Assembly: GCF_964340395.1 (NCBI RefSeq)
Contig: NC_135562.1
Span: 18,612,985 to 18,676,984 of the forward strand
DNA: 64,000 nucleotides
Source: Glandiceps talaboti
Lineage: Eukaryota > Hemichordata > Enteropneusta > Spengelidae
Direction of reading: 5' to 3'
Shown: positions 1 to 25,375 of the stretch, piece after piece
Layout: the number at the start of each line of letters is the position of its first letter
How positions within the stretch are numbered: the first letter of the stretch is position 1
Made by a program: the position numbers and the translations under genes
Notes under the pieces: generated by a model
Databases searched by the model: none
What the model was told of the DNA's origin: nothing
What the model saw: the letters and a program-made list of their open reading frames with translations, nothing else

Positions 1-671
1 ATGAGAGTGACAATTTAATATACTTTGGTATATCATACATCAAAAATAAGAAAGCACAAATGTACTATAAAGCTTATTTTTGCATTCTTAGTTTTAATGA
101 GAAATTTGCCTAATTAATGATATTCTGTAATTAACCAGATCTTAGGAATGCAAACTTCACATTTTATATAATATTTTTATATTTTATATAAACAACAATA
201 ATAACGTATGCGTTTTTGATGTATTTTTTAAAAATATAATGTAGCTATAGTTTTAAATGTTAATGTGTAATTTGCATAAATACTCAATTTTGATAATTAG
301 GAATATCTTGAGAATGCATTTTTTAAATTAAGTATATACAATGATTGTAAAGAAGTGCATGTGTCCTTTAAAGCTTATTGATGTAGTTCGAATCTCAGTG
401 GTTCATTTGTACAATTAATGATGTTTCGGTGATTAGGCAGTACCTTTCGCACGCAAACTTAGTTAACAAAGTTAATGTTGTTTCACATTATTAATTATTT
501 TACAAGTAAGGGGTACATCATGCATGATAGCTTTAGCTCAGACCTTTGCATTTCAACAATGTGTGCAGCAAGAAAATTTATTATTTGCCCTTACTGGAGA
601 GATTCAGTTAATATCTGGTGACCCATGTTTTACATTGCACGCTTATCTAATATATTTGATATTTTCAACAG

Positions 672-831
672 ACAAATTGGTATATCTATCTATAACATCA
701 TGATGGCCAGCTTAGTAATCATAATCCTAAACTTGGCACTTCACGATATGCCAACTCTAAGCTACCTGTTTACAAGTCTACCGATATTTCTATGCACCAC
801 AATCACCTTATGTATGATGTTTGTTAAAAAG
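672..831 (+). CDS. Paralogue A penultimate coding exon (TM6-TM7)
   Basis: The exon has 160 bases, entered in phase 2, acceptor ttcaacag and donor gtaagg. It encodes two hydrophobic helices joined by a short loop (ALHDMPTLSY), typical of TM6-ECL3-TM7 in GABA-B receptors. It differs from exon 16 of paralogue B at only 5 positions, four of them silent and one Val/Ile, while flanking intron sequence is not recognisably similar. Confidence 0.9.
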
Positions 832-1332
832 GTAAGGTTAAGTGATTCTTTTAGAACACATTGTTTTTTTTATTTCAAACGACACTAACCACTTGCTTTC
901 ATCATAGAATAATCATATTAATTAGAGTATGATTACTCAAATGCAAATTGGGAATGACTATGGATACCCTATTTCAAAATTCACATTACGAATACCTTCC
1001 AAGTAAGTTTAAAATTGAAGGAGAAGATTTGAATACGTTTGAATAGTAGCGTATGCAGTTGGTGTTATGAACTTTGTGTTTCTTTGCCTTTGCATTATTA
1101 CATTCACAATTGTCATAGTTAACAACATGTTAATGTCTGTTTTAATGTCTGATTGGTGCATTTTTTACTTTAAAAGGTGAAGGTTGTTTGGCGGGATCCA
1201 TCTGGTAAAGAGTTCAAAACAAAGCGGACTACTGAAGGTTTGTCAAACTCATTGTGTTTTCAAGATACAAGAAGAGCAGGCAACAGACAGGAAGATAAGA
1301 GAAGGGATGATTCTAGTGGATCAAAATTGTAG
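672..1332 (+). CDS. GABA-B-like receptor paralogue A, 3' end (last two coding exons, partial gene)
   Basis: This is the 3' end of a family C G-protein-coupled receptor of GABA-B type; its upstream exons lie left of the window. Exon 672-831 follows an acceptor (ttcaacag) and encodes TM6 and TM7 from the third base of a split codon; exon 1177-1332 encodes a 51-residue cytoplasmic tail ending in tag. Both junctions match exons 16 and 17 of the complete receptor at 7967-20393, and the protein runs in frame across the intron. The tail begins VKVVWRDPSGKEF, is rich in Lys/Arg/Asp/Glu, shows no coiled coil, and ends GSKL, compatible with a class I PDZ ligand. Placement beside paralogue B in the same orientation indicates tandem duplication. 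Ligand and G-protein coupling cannot be inferred from this fragment. Confidence 0.88.
1177..1332 (+). CDS. Paralogue A last coding exon (cytoplasmic tail)
   Basis: The acceptor is ttttactttaaaag; translation in phase 0 gives 51 residues and a tag stop. WRDPSGK is shared with paralogue B, after which the tails diverge in length and sequence. The tail is highly charged and ends SGSKL. It would also match a peroxisomal PTS1 tripeptide, but in a polytopic receptor a PDZ-type ligand is the more sensible reading. Confidence 0.85.
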   Translation: MKVVWRDPSGKEFKTKRTTEGLSNSLCFQDTRRAGNRQEDKRRDDSSGSKL

Positions 1333-1575
1333 ATGATATACGCATGTACAAACGTGTGTGTGTGTGTTTAAATTGTGTTTCTAATTGGCTAAATATATCG
1401 GACATGATAAATCGCAAGAACAACAACATTTTGGTGTTTATAGTGATACTAACGGCTACCTGGTAAAGCATGTGGTCGAGAATATGTAATGTACAAGACA
1501 TTGTAACTGACACTACCATTGTTAAAATAGGTCATATTAATAATTTCATTGTCAATATTGATCTTCATCATACAC

Positions 1576-1581
1576 AATAAA
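1576..1581 (+). promoter_or_regulatory. Candidate polyadenylation signal for paralogue A
   Basis: This AATAAA lies about 244 bases after the stop codon of paralogue A and is a plausible end for its 3' UTR. The hexamer is common by chance in AT-rich DNA, so this is only a candidate. Confidence 0.35.
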
Positions 1582-2375
1582 ACATTCAAGACATTCTTTT
1601 AATAGTTATGTTATTAATTTTATTCATGTTTTTATTCATGTTATGCAAATACATTTATTAGAATGCTAATAAGCACTTTTACAGTAGTTTCACATTTCAA
1701 AGATGGGTAGGTATTAACTGTTGCCATTGAACTGAAGTACACTATGTCATTAGGAGAATTTTGTGTTTACCATCTCATGAAGTTTCTTACTTTGTAGACT
1801 ATTCGTAAAACTCTGTGACAAATTGTGTTCAGCATTTTATATTAGTCGAAAGGTTGGCCGCTCGTTGATACGGAAGTTGCCTTAAACACCACACTGTAAA
1901 GTGGCAGTAGAATTAAACAAATGTTAGTTTTACAAAAAAAATATTATATATTTTACTTGTTTACCTTCTCTTTGTTAAGTTTGGTTTACATTTTTAGGCA
2001 AATAATTTGCGATTTCGTTTTTAATAAGAATTAGCAAATACATACATCAATTCCGCTATTGCCAAGCCGATGATAAGTTTATATATAAATATTATTAGTT
2101 CCTGTAGCCAATATGGATAAGAAGTGGGTATATCTTTCATCATATCCCGTCTGAGCATGTATCAGTCGCTTCACCATGTATTGATTATTGGATTATTTGT
2201 ATTTACCCGGTTTGTTAACAAATCACTTCTTGTTCGTACAATAACAGAATTTTCTTATTTGGATAGACTGTTTAACATCGTGTTTTCATAAGCAATCATA
2301 GCTTTAAGCTTTGAGATGCTGTATATTGAAGTTTCTTTTGTTTTGTTTTTAGATATGTTCAAATACCTAATGGTA

Positions 2376-3108
2376 TGAGTGTTGTCACCAGTTAAATTGC
2401 TTATATGACAAAATCACCTCAATTCCAATATTAATTCCCAGGTAGTTGGCTGTATCAAACATTATACATGTATCATTTAGGCATTAATATAACTTACGTC
2501 TATACGTAGTGGATGACTGCCATAATATATTTCCCGGGGCTGGTCACAAGCTTCAACATTCTTCACTGAACTGTTTGACTGCACAAGTCAGCCCTTGCCA
2601 ACATACTGACCCTCTGTTCAAAACACGTGACCTTACTGAATGATCGTATCATTTCGTCACTCTGTCGATACCTCAGCATTTTATTATTTCAACGTAAAGA
2701 ACTCAAAGTGAATTTGCAAGTTTTGCGCATAATTGTTGCTGCATATTTAAATGGTACTCACAGTATTACATTAATTGTATATACCAACCATCATTTGCTA
2801 TTGACTGACCTCAAACCTTATGCAGAAATATAACTTCAGGAAAACCCTACCATGTAATCAACTGTTCAATGTAAGAAGTCAATTGTAATGTCATAGGAGC
2901 TATGCATATTGACATTATACAAGACCATTACAATCAATTGTCAATTGAATACAAAGCTTATGAACTCTGTTTATACAATTTAATTCCACGATTTTATGTG
3001 AACAATTTGCATCTCAGAATTTGAATTTGAATTGTTGTGAATTGCCTTTATCTCCTATAGCGTTTGCATGCCATTCTTAGTGACAGTATTTTGGCGTGAC
3101 AACACTCA
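2376..3108. mobile_element. TA-flanked MITE-like element with ~13-16 bp terminal inverted repeats
   Basis: The left end TGAGTGTTGTCAC (2376-2388) is repeated inverted at 3096-3108, and TA flanks both sides (2374-2375, 3109-3110), as in Tc1/mariner-like non-autonomous elements. The 733-bp interior has no transposase frame. It contains a second inverted pair around 2880-2940 (caattgtaatg versus cattacaatcaattg). A second copy elsewhere would be needed to prove mobility. Confidence 0.55.
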
Positions 3109-5524
3109 TACATCGTAGTAATTAAATCTACTGAATACAAAGATGATACTATGTTTACAGGAACAACCTGTATATTTTTAAGTTACACACATTTTCATTA
3201 CTCTGTCTTATTATTTTCAATAAATTACCAATTTTTAGAAAGGTATGTCTGAGATATTTATTGGCCTTGAGCCTTTATCTTACAATTTGTATATTAACAT
3301 TCCGTTTCTTTGCAATAACAATGGTAATATAGTTCCTCAGAAATCACGCTTCTAAATACTACATGGTTTATTAACACAAAAGTGTGACCAAAATAAAATG
3401 GTCAAATTGCCAGTTACCTGGTAATGTTTACTTTGTTGTTAAATGCGCCGTTCAAAAGGCGACGCGATCGAGTACGATTGGGCTAAAATATGCCGTCCTC
3501 GGGATGCCGTCAACTCGTCACGACGGTATCGTAATGCTTCTTGTCGGCAAATAATAAAAAAATCAGATAAATACATGTAAAAGTCAATGAATGTGAAACA
3601 CGCGACATTACAAGTGTTATATCTAGTCTAGTACATTTGTATATCTAGTCTAGCCGTTTTGATTTATTTTGCCATGGTATGGGGACACAGTATTGTTCCA
3701 TTTATACCCACAGACATTGGTAATTAGTCAGAAAGTGTGAGTAAATATCGGTAAATGTTGGTTAATAAGACATGTACACTTTAGTTTTTGTTTACTGATG
3801 TCTATTACAACAACCAGCAATGTATTTTTTCACAACGCTGTTGAGTTTTATTCACCTGTTGACTACACTCGTCATAGGCTACATGCTAACCAGTTCCCCT
3901 TATGACGTCATATAATCCCGTGGTCTAGGTGGGACCGGAAATACCCGAAAATTCTCGAAGTAAACTGACTGAAAAAAAGGTCATTTTAAGGTGTTTGCAG
4001 ACGCTTTTTAAAAGTTTTAAAACCAGAATGCGTTTCACAAACATGTCATCTAGCAAATTAGCGATAGCGAATGTGTGCATTTTGAATCACCTTTAAAGGA
4101 GAACACCGGTACTACTCCAAGAATTAAAGACATTTTCGTAACCTTTGCGCTCTGACATACTTTTTGCGCATTTGCCAAGAACACCAAATTTAAAGACAGT
4201 GCTTGTTACCTTTAGATAAATAGTTATTTTAGCGCAAAACAACACGAAATTTTGAAGACTAAAATGTTAGTTTATATCCATTATCTGTGACAAATTGGCG
4301 TCTTTATCTTAAGTGGTCCATAAATTGTACGGATTTCAATTTGACGAGTAGTTAGAAAATTACTGAGACTGGGATGTAACACCGTGTGTATTCACTGTTT
4401 ACTGTTTACATTGCAATGGCCTTGAATGTATTTGTACAGTATCTGTAGTAGCATCGATAAGGGGTTGTAAAATATTAGACTTGCCAATCTAACTTCTACT
4501 GATTGTACTTTTCTTTCATATGACTACTCATCCAATATACACTCACTGATCTATATTTAGTTTTTATGTGGAGAATGTGTTTATTATGGGTGTGGTTTTT
4601 TTTTTTAATTTCTGTTTTAGTGTTTTGAGTAAGTCTTGGTAACAACGGGATCAAACCAGTATACATTCCTGAAAAAGAGAAAGACTAACAATTTATACCA
4701 AAACTGCCAAAAGAATGTGTGGAGTGACGATGTGTTATTATCTCTCAAACTAGACGATACAGTTAGACATGAGCTTCGATGTCATTATTGCCCTGATTGG
4801 CATGCATGTAGTCGACACCACAGCACATTGTATTTTTCCCGCCCAAATAAGAAACTTCATAAACATATGCAATCAGGATTTGTTTAGGTGTTTTTAAATA
4901 TAATTCTTGATCATTGGTATTGCTAGTAAATTTACACAAATAATTCTGGGTTTCTGGGCTAAAATCGAGCTCTAATTTCTCCTCAATGGTACAGTGTACT
5001 AGCGAGGTTGGCGGCCATATTGATTTTTGCAAGTGTGAACTCTTGTGATTTTAATCGGCCGTTTTTCATGGAATTATACCTTGAAACGACCAAAATAAAA
5101 AAAACAAGAAATATACGATGTAAGAATGCAAAAATTCCTAATTTTTAAACATGGTGGCAATGATTCTGTAATTCGTACAGATGTCAATTTACTGAAAGTT
5201 TACTTTGCAAACATGGAACGGATCATGTAAAAGTCATTAAAACACTCTATTCATGTTCAAATTTTACTAAACAACATACCAACCTTCATAAAAACAGCAG
5301 TCGATAACCTAAAATGCTGTAACAACTGATAAAATCCTCTATTTCTCGAGTGAAAAAAAGCATGTCAGGCTCCCCAACTGCATTGTAATGATAACATCTC
5401 GGATATGAAGGGAAATCTCATTAACATATTAAAATCCATACACTTGTTCCTCACCTGTTAGGGCAGTCTTCTGATTTCCCTTAGGAATATTTCTTATACA
5501 AATTATTATCTAAATCTTTAAGCG

Positions 5525-6082
5525 ATTCAACAAATTTTATAGGACATATCCACTTTGTTAAGTTTACGTATGTACTAATTTGTATTGAAATTAAAGTATG
5601 GAGTCTTAAAATATAGCCTAATTACGAAAATCATTAATTATGCAAATTATTCATCAACAATGTAAGGTTCACCAACAAACTTTACAGGATAAATGCGTCT
5701 CCTAATGGTTAACATATGTACTAAATTATATTGTAATTGAAGAATACATTCTTAAGATACAGCCTAATTACCGAAAATAATTAATTAGCAAATAATTCAT
5801 TAACACTGTAAGGTACATCAGCAAATTTTATAGGACGAATGCACTTTGTTATGTTTAACGAACTTTCTAAATTATATTGAAATTGAAGTATGCCGTCTAA
5901 AGATATTGCTTAATTAGTTTATTTCATTGATATGCAAATTTCCCTAATTAACATGAGCAGATACGATCTCACTCAAAAACTAATCAGTTCTAGCCATTTC
6001 CCCTAACATTATATGTACCAAATTTCATTATAATTGAGCCAGCTGTTTTAAGAAAATTATGACACAGACAAACCGACAGACC

Positions 6083-6134
<52 letters not shown>

Positions 6135-6165
6135 CGGACGGACACACACACAGACACACACACAG

Positions 6166-6196
<31 letters not shown>

Positions 6197-6206
6197 CGGA
6201 CGGACG

Positions 6207-6250
<44 letters not shown>

Positions 6251-6285
6251 TTGCTAATAATAATAATAATAATAATTGGAAGGTA
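5525..6285. repeat. Degenerate ~140-bp tandem repeat ending in a (GACA)n-type microsatellite
   Basis: At least three diverged units start near 5525, 5666 and 5810. Each carries a version of 'caaattttataggac..atgcac', '..actaaattatattg.aattgaag' and 'cctaattac..aaaat.attaatt'. A partial fourth unit runs to about 6055. It is followed directly by gaca/cacaca/ggac runs (6061-6248) and an (aat)n tract (6252-6276). A core of tandem units plus an embedded microsatellite resembles the architecture of pearl-type or Helitron-associated non-autonomous elements of marine invertebrates; assignment is inference. Confidence 0.5.
6061..6248. repeat. Compound microsatellite (GACA)n(CACA)n(GGAC)n(GACA)n
   Basis: This is a pure and interrupted run of gaca, caca and ggac units. 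Long open frames in all phases here (poly-Thr/Asp/Arg on one strand, Ser/Val/Cys/Leu on the other) are products of the repeat, not genes. Confidence 0.95.
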
Positions 6286-6561
6286 ATAACCCTGTTATGA
6301 GCATGCAATGATCCCCAATACAATCAGAACAATCGGATATATGATATTTGGGGCAACTAAATCCAATATGGTGTCTTTGAATCTACATGCAGATGTTGAT
6401 TTATAGATTTGTACTCAATGCTCTTTGTTAGTAGTATACTGGATGAATATGTAAAGGAACATGAGTTTTCGTCAGCGCAGCATATCCGAAGGGAAACGAA
6501 ACCCGGAAATCACTTTGATTGCCAATAGTACATATACAGTTTATGCCTCGTTCGAACTGGC

Positions 6562-6670
6562 TGAAACACAGTACACAGGAGTGTATAACTGCCCTTTTAT
6601 ACCGCTTCCAAAACAGCCTAAAACACCGTACACAGTGTATAACTGCCCTTTCATGCCTCTCATGCTGAAC
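6562..6670. repeat. Two-copy local tandem duplication (~57 bp)
   Basis: The string 'gtgtataactgccctttt..c.t.c' occurs twice (about 6581-6610 and 6636-6662), each preceded by a similar 'acaccgtacacag' or 'acacagtacacag' segment. It is a short two-unit duplication without evident function. Confidence 0.6.
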
Positions 6671-7344
6671 GTTTAGTAACTTAAAACTCGAAGGGGTGTA
6701 ACGATTTTACAACGTACAGATACCACAAGGTAAGGATGTAAGGCAGTTTTAAAATACTGTAAGCTAATTGTTAGGCTCTAGGCAGCAATGACTCCACAAC
6801 TGGAAGAAGACGAATTACTTCAAGTACAATCAAGATAACCATGTTCACGCGTTACTAGGGGGATTATTACTTTTACAAAGAACATCAATCAAGTGGCACT
6901 ATTGTTTGTTCAGTGTATACATGATTGATGAAACCTTATCAAAATATTTCAAGAACTAAACCTTATGTAGTGCTACACTATATGTTGTTGTCATTTCCAC
7001 AGTGAAATACCGCTGTATAGAATTGTTTATTGTTATTGTTTTTTATTCCAGTCGCATTCGGAATATATTTTGATACACGATTGCAATCAACCGTTGATTA
7101 AATATCACTTCATTGCAGCTCGATTTATTTCCGTTTTAATTATAAAACGCATAATTAACTACTGTCAAAAACATAGCCGTTGGGGGGGGGGTCTCTTTCC
7201 AACGTCTATGTCACTACTTTCATTGGGGGACATTCAAACCTTTTTAACAGTGCAAAGTTTACAGCCAGTATATGTTAAAATTTTGCGATATCATTTACAG
7301 TGGTTTGTGGATCTAAAATCTAACGTTGAATAACAATTTTATTG

Positions 7345-7548
7345 TCGAATGAAATCATTATCACCGACATGAGTGTAGCCATCTTGGACAGGAACTGGTA
7401 GTGACGTCATTAAACTGAAAATTCTGACTAACACTAATACTATTATAAGGAAGAAAACATCATTATTGCGGATATGCGTGCAGTCATCTTGGTCAGGGAT
7501 CGTTAGTGTATGTGGTGATCAAAGAAACTGCCAATTCTGACTAACACC
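7345..7548. repeat. Two-copy ~105-bp diverged tandem duplication upstream of paralogue B
   Basis: Units near 7345-7438 and 7455-7548 share the ordered words 'catcattatt/atcattatc', 'gtagccatcttgg/gcagtcatcttgg', 'tagtg' and 'attctgactaacac'. The first unit includes a TGACGTCA palindrome at 7402-7409. It lies about 400 bp before the start codon of paralogue B, so promoter involvement is possible but not shown. Confidence 0.5.
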
Positions 7549-7966
7549 GGAAAAGCTCTTTTCATGGTCACTGTTTCAGTTTCGGAAGCTAAGTAATAAT
7601 ACTTTACGAATCTTTGATAGTGTGTCAAACAAAATATATGAATAACAACAGTACTAATGTCGAATAATACACGTTATGGTTGTTTTCTCGATTAAAATCA
7701 GTTCTAAAAATAACATATTGTAGATCTTTGATCGTGTGTATACAGACAACAATTTCTTTACCATAATCAGGATAATGGTCATCAAGGCAAAACTTCAAAG
7801 AAGTGAGAGAACCCAATCCAGACTAAGTTACACACTGTGGTTTCAATCCTATGTTCTCGCATTATTGAATTGGTATCAAGCAGAAATAGTGGATAGTAAT
7901 CTGCAACAAAGCATTTTTTTTAAATAACATCACATTTCTTTTTCAGGCGTTAATATTACAAGAATT

Positions 7967-20393
<12,427 letters not shown>

Positions 20394-20518
20394 ACGGTTA
20401 AGAATTTAACGTTGTTCTTCAATAGTTGTCTGGGGTTAGCGGAAGCAAATACGAGTGGCCTATAAGGTGCCACGCATTGAGCAAAACAATGGTTCTAGAA
20501 TGTGGCGCATTTTTAGTA

Positions 20519-20618
20519 AGATGAGATGAGATGATATGAGATGAGATGAGATCACATCGCATCACATCACATCACATCACATCACACCACATCACATCAC
20601 ATCACATCACATCACATC
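20519..20618. repeat. (GATGA)n/(ATCAC)n pentanucleotide repeat
   Basis: A gatga-type run switches to a long catcacatcac run. The reverse-complement repeat (gtgat) occurs at 22850-22900. Confidence 0.92.
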
Positions 20619-20656
20619 CGACCAGATCAGATCAGAGTACAAATTGATTTCAAATT

Positions 20657-20662
20657 AATAAA
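20657..20662 (+). promoter_or_regulatory. Candidate polyadenylation signal for paralogue B
   Basis: This AATAAA lies about 264 bases after the stop codon of paralogue B, a distance close to that seen in paralogue A. It could still be a chance match. Confidence 0.35.
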
Positions 20663-21922
20663 ACAATTAATCAGAATTTAGCAGAGCCAGTATGAATATG
20701 GTAATTTCACATTCAAAACACATTCTTGAGTTTCGAAGTACATTAATATGTCATTATGCCTTGGCTTGGTGTAGATAACTATACTTACACCAAGGCAGGT
20801 CTCTGGGCTTTTCTAGGTCGTGAACATAAATAGGTAATCGAGAACTGTACCATTGAGTAGTAATTTAAAGCTTTTGTAAATTACATGTAATTCAGTAGTG
20901 TTAAAATTCACATCATGAAAACTTGAATAAAAAACTAGATCTCTAAATAATATAATGTTTGCTATTTGTTTACAAAGTTGTAACAGAATAAGTGTCATTT
21001 TGTATATACCAATGAACTAACATTTAGATAAATGTCGCCTCCATGAGGCGAGAAGAGAATATGGTATGTGTAAAAACGAGGTGGGGAGGAGTTTTCTAGC
21101 ATGTAGACTGCTGGAAGTTACGTTGTGTCGTCTAGCCATTACTGGTCTTCTCTGATAGGAAGAGAAAACAAAACAAAATGATTGAATCGTTTCATGTACA
21201 CTTTAATATAAAGTGTCCCGAGAAGAATATTCAGTGTACGTTTAAAGAGTAGAACTTAACACGAACTTATTTTTTAACCAAAAATGGTAAATGCACAAAC
21301 AAAACCATTCCCAGCAGTATGACAATATCAACTGTCCATGTCAACTTCCTAAAAGCTTCCAGCAGATCTTTGCGAACAGCAATTCATGAACCATACCGTT
21401 ATTAGAACTTGAAGTAGATATAGATAAGATGTAGCAGAGTAGTTGCATGTCTATGGATACAGGCATTCTATCCGGGCAGAAATTCTATCGGACTGCCAAT
21501 GAGATCGAGACTGTCCATAAACTTTCTAATTCCAGAATATGTACGACAACATCACGCGCAGCTAATATCGCAGTTAGCAGGTTATGATCCATAGGCTGAT
21601 GTTAGAGTTTGGTATCTCATCAAAATCACGGCAAAAATATGGAATAACGACTATTGGGATCAAATGTATATTGTATCTATATATCCGTCATCGACAACGA
21701 GGCGTATTGTAAAGTATATCAATATGTAGTAAACTGACTTACGGGAGGGAGGTAGAGAAACTAGTGGAACAGCGGATTATTGGCGATGTCGTGACGTTAA
21801 AATGAACGGACAAATAAATGAAAATACTCCGATTTGAATTGTTCTGCCGTTCAGTACTAGTCTGTCTTAAATCCTGGACAGTAAAATATATTCTAAATTC
21901 CTTACTTCGCAAGATAATCGCT

Positions 21923-22193
21923 AAATGAATGAATGAATGAATGAATGAATGAATGAATGAATGAATGAATGAATGAATGAAAGAATGAATAAATAAATCG
22001 ATAGATCGAACGGCTAAAGAATCAACCAACCAACCAACCAATCAATCGATATATCGATCTGCCAATCAATCAATCAATCAATCAATCACTCAATCAATCA
22101 GTCCATCCATCCATCAACCAATCAATCAACGAACCAACCAGCCAACCACTTACTCACTCACTCACTCACTCACTCACTCACTCACTCACTCAC

Positions 22194-22228
<35 letters not shown>

Positions 22229-22274
22229 GTAATCAATCAATCAATCAATCAATCAAACAAACAAACAAACAATC
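21923..22274. repeat. Complex tetranucleotide repeat cluster (GAAT, CAAC, CAAT, CACT, CAAA)
   Basis: A mosaic of consecutive tetranucleotide arrays changes by single-base steps (gaat, then caac/caat, cact, caat, caaa). It spans about 350 bases with a short unique segment near 21985-22020. Open frames here are repeat artefacts. Confidence 0.92.
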
Positions 22275-22849
22275 CCTATATTATCCGTTCCCGAATTTGC
22301 ATTTGCATTCTTTTCATTCGAAAACTCCATTTTGACTTCGATCATAATTTAGCTTGTCTACTAGGTGGATCTGTAACCCCGCTGTACTCATTGAACTACA
22401 TATATAACGACAAGTATGCAGCTGAGTGATAGATCAACCTAGTAGACATGCTAGTCAAGATAATTTCTTTGCGTGAAATCGAACTACAAAAAGAAAAAGC
22501 AGGGCGGGTGAGTTGAAATATGGCGCAGCTCAAACGTTATCACTGTGTAGTTTATTTATGAATTTACTGACATGAATTAGCACACATGAATCATTACTAT
22601 ACCATATAAGGGTGGCTTGGTACTAGAACTAGGGGGGCTAAAAATAGTTGTTTTGTCTTCACTTATACTTGTGGAGTTTGGCCGGCGGCGGGGGGGGGGG
22701 GGGTGAGAATTTTGGTTGGGTGTGTGGGGTGTAGTATTTTATGAAATCGATTTAGGGGAGAGTCAAATGTTGCTATGACCAATCTTCTATTATCTATTCT
22801 TTGCATTTCTTTTATGATTTTTTGGCACCCCACCACTGCAGTTGTTAGT

Positions 22850-22900
22850 TGTGATGTGATATGATGTGATGTGATGTGATGTGATGTGATGTGATGTGAG
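22850..22900. repeat. (GTGAT)n pentanucleotide repeat
   Basis: This is the inverted counterpart of the ATCAC array about 2.3 kb upstream. Confidence 0.9.
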
Positions 22901-25375
22901 GAGAGGGTTGGATCTTTAACTATTTATATGTAGTATTTCGAAGGAATACACATGTTCTATTTTATGTTAACATTATTTTATTCAGATAAGTTTTCATTTT
23001 TGTTGAAAATTTTGGTGATTTACGAGCTTTTCTTCCAATTTTCGACGAAAGTAAATGTTTCAAGAAATTCAAATTGTCGAAAATAAACTCTACTTGCTCA
23101 TGTGCACTTTTGACTGTTTGACTCTCATTGACATATGCAATAGTTTTAAAAGACAGTATTATCATTTTAGTACAAACAACAAATCAACTCTCTTATCTGG
23201 AGGGGTCCAAGTCAATGTATATTCAGACATATAAATATATGAACGACCATACTATAGTTACTGGCCACATTTCACACTTTATACTGTTCAAGAGTAAATG
23301 AATACAAAAACAATCTAAATCTTCGGCTAGGCTTGCTTCTCAGGCAAATACTGTTAGATCTTACATTAAAATGGCAAATGAAAATACTTACATAAAATAT
23401 AAAATTAGCTATTCTAAACCCCCCCCCCCCCGCTTCGCGCTCTCAAAATGTATGCCCCCACCAGAAGTGAACTCAAGAATTGTTATAGCCCTTACTCCCA
23501 ATGCTAGACGTAGATTTTTCTCTGTGAAAGTAAACAGTGTCCCCCTTCCCCTTCCCATTCTGGAGATGCACAATTGTATTGTACACTACATTAAAATACT
23601 ACAATGGAACGATTTCTTTACAAATAGATGTGGGCTTTGTAAGCGAGGTCTCATATTAGCTTAGGTTGTAACGTATACCTGGGGAGATACTTTGTCAGCA
23701 GGGTTTCCCCTTTAATCTTGGTTTGGAGGAGAAACAACATATCAACATGATCGCTGGGTTGGGTGTGTACACTGTGCAAATATTAAATCAAAACTTATAA
23801 ACTCACGTAATGCTGAAATATAACTGTACGAAACTGGAACTATGAACCTAAAGATTGAAGTAAAAAACCTCTATAACTTTTTGCTCCTCCCCCGGCTAGA
23901 GACGTGACGTCGACTAATTTGGCGGCTTCCACTGTGCATATGTAGACTGTATACTATAGACTCAGAATGGAATAGTGGCTGAATGAATTTTTTGTCCCCA
24001 TGACAACATTCACCGAGAAATACTATCTTGACCTAATATCTACTTGACCTCGACTTTTGTCAGTCATTATTATAATTCCCTAATCTCAAGTTCACGTATT
24101 TTAGTTGTCATTCATATATGTTGAACTTGCAGAAATATTTATATTCCAGAGCGATTCGATCGAGTTATTACTGTTTGTATTTCTCTGTGTGTTGTATTGA
24201 ATATGTATTAATCCAAGATATTGAAAAACAAGAACTTGACGGAACTTTTTTATATTGTCTTTAATCATGATAGTCAATTGTTAATAGATACCAGAATTGT
24301 TGCCTCATGGCTTTGTTCAGAGTCATACGTGTACATACAATTGTCTGATACTCATAATGCCAGTAATACTAGTATATTACACACTTATTTACAGTTAATT
24401 TATCTTGTGAAGATTTATTTTAATGCAGTAAAAGTATCAAGGAGTGGAAACTAATGTTAAAAATGTTAATATTTTCATTGGACAGTTTCACAGGTAAGTA
24501 CTGCAAAAGCGAAATCGAGGTTACCTCGGTAGTTTTTCACGAACGTGTTAGTGCACACTAAACTAACACCCCTGCTAATTATAAGCTTTAAGTCCGTCAA
24601 TATTGTCACTACTGAGTACTAGTATCTAGAATCAGTTATATAAAAAATAGACAGCACGATTTCAACATTCTCAACTCCCCAATTAGTTCTACATTAATTT
24701 TCTATGCCATCTCTTTTACAGAGTATGAAGAAGAATTTCACAATGTTCGCGATTTTACCGTAACATCGTAGCGTAAATTTCCAGAGTTAGGAGTGCTCCA
24801 CCTCGAAAGAGGTAAACTAAGCGTGGTGTTACAATGCAGTCATGTAGAATGAGTAATGGTAGTCGTCGTGACTAAAATTGAAAACTCAGACCCCTAAGTT
24901 TGCGATACATTTACGTGTATAAATCACAAAATTCGCAGAAAATATTAAATCGCGCGTTCTCTATTGCATACAGAAACCATTTACGGGTTAATCAACCCGA
25001 GTAAGTTGTGTGGCGAGTAGATATATTGTGGTGAGTTATTCACACTAATTTCTACTTTAAAGCATGGCTTTTAAATCTTTGGGCCCACAATTACATTTGT
25101 ATTGTCCACCGTGGTATGATTACAACAAGAGGGAGTAGACTTGAATATACGGTGATTGTGCACATTTTGCTAAGACTAAGCCATCGTTATATATATCGTT
25201 ACATGGTAATATCTAGGCAAATGCGCAGATTAGAATAATGTCGACTGTAGCTTGATTTAATCAATAAATTCGCCTTTCTTAAGAAAAAAAATAGAAGGCT
25301 TGGAGGGCTATATTATGCATCGTCCATATTAATGACCAATTTACGTAGCGATGTACCTAATTTTGCATATATTTG

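Larger units (their letters stand above)
1333..7946. other. Intergenic region between the two receptor genes
   Basis: No protein-coding gene is recognisable here. It holds the 3' UTR of paralogue A, a MITE-like element (2376-3108), a degenerate tandem repeat with a GACA microsatellite (5525-6285), two old local duplications (6562-6670 and 7345-7548) and, probably, an unseen promoter and 5' non-coding exon of paralogue B: a good acceptor (tttctttttcag) ends at 7946, 20 bases before the start codon. Open frames in 4636-5032 and 7625-7927 have no domain signal or coding character. Confidence 0.6.

Noticed and set aside
5990-6323. Long open frames on both strands (Ser/Val/Cys/Leu-rich or Thr/Asp/Arg-rich)
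   Set aside because: They are translations of the GACA/CACA microsatellite in every phase.
20766-20796. Short inverted repeat (cttggtgtag versus ttacaccaag)
   Set aside because: A 9-10-bp stem in AT-rich intergenic DNA is within chance expectation.
23371-23664. 97-codon frame with poly-Pro
   Set aside because: It is driven by a poly(C) run and shows no domain, splice context or coding-like composition.
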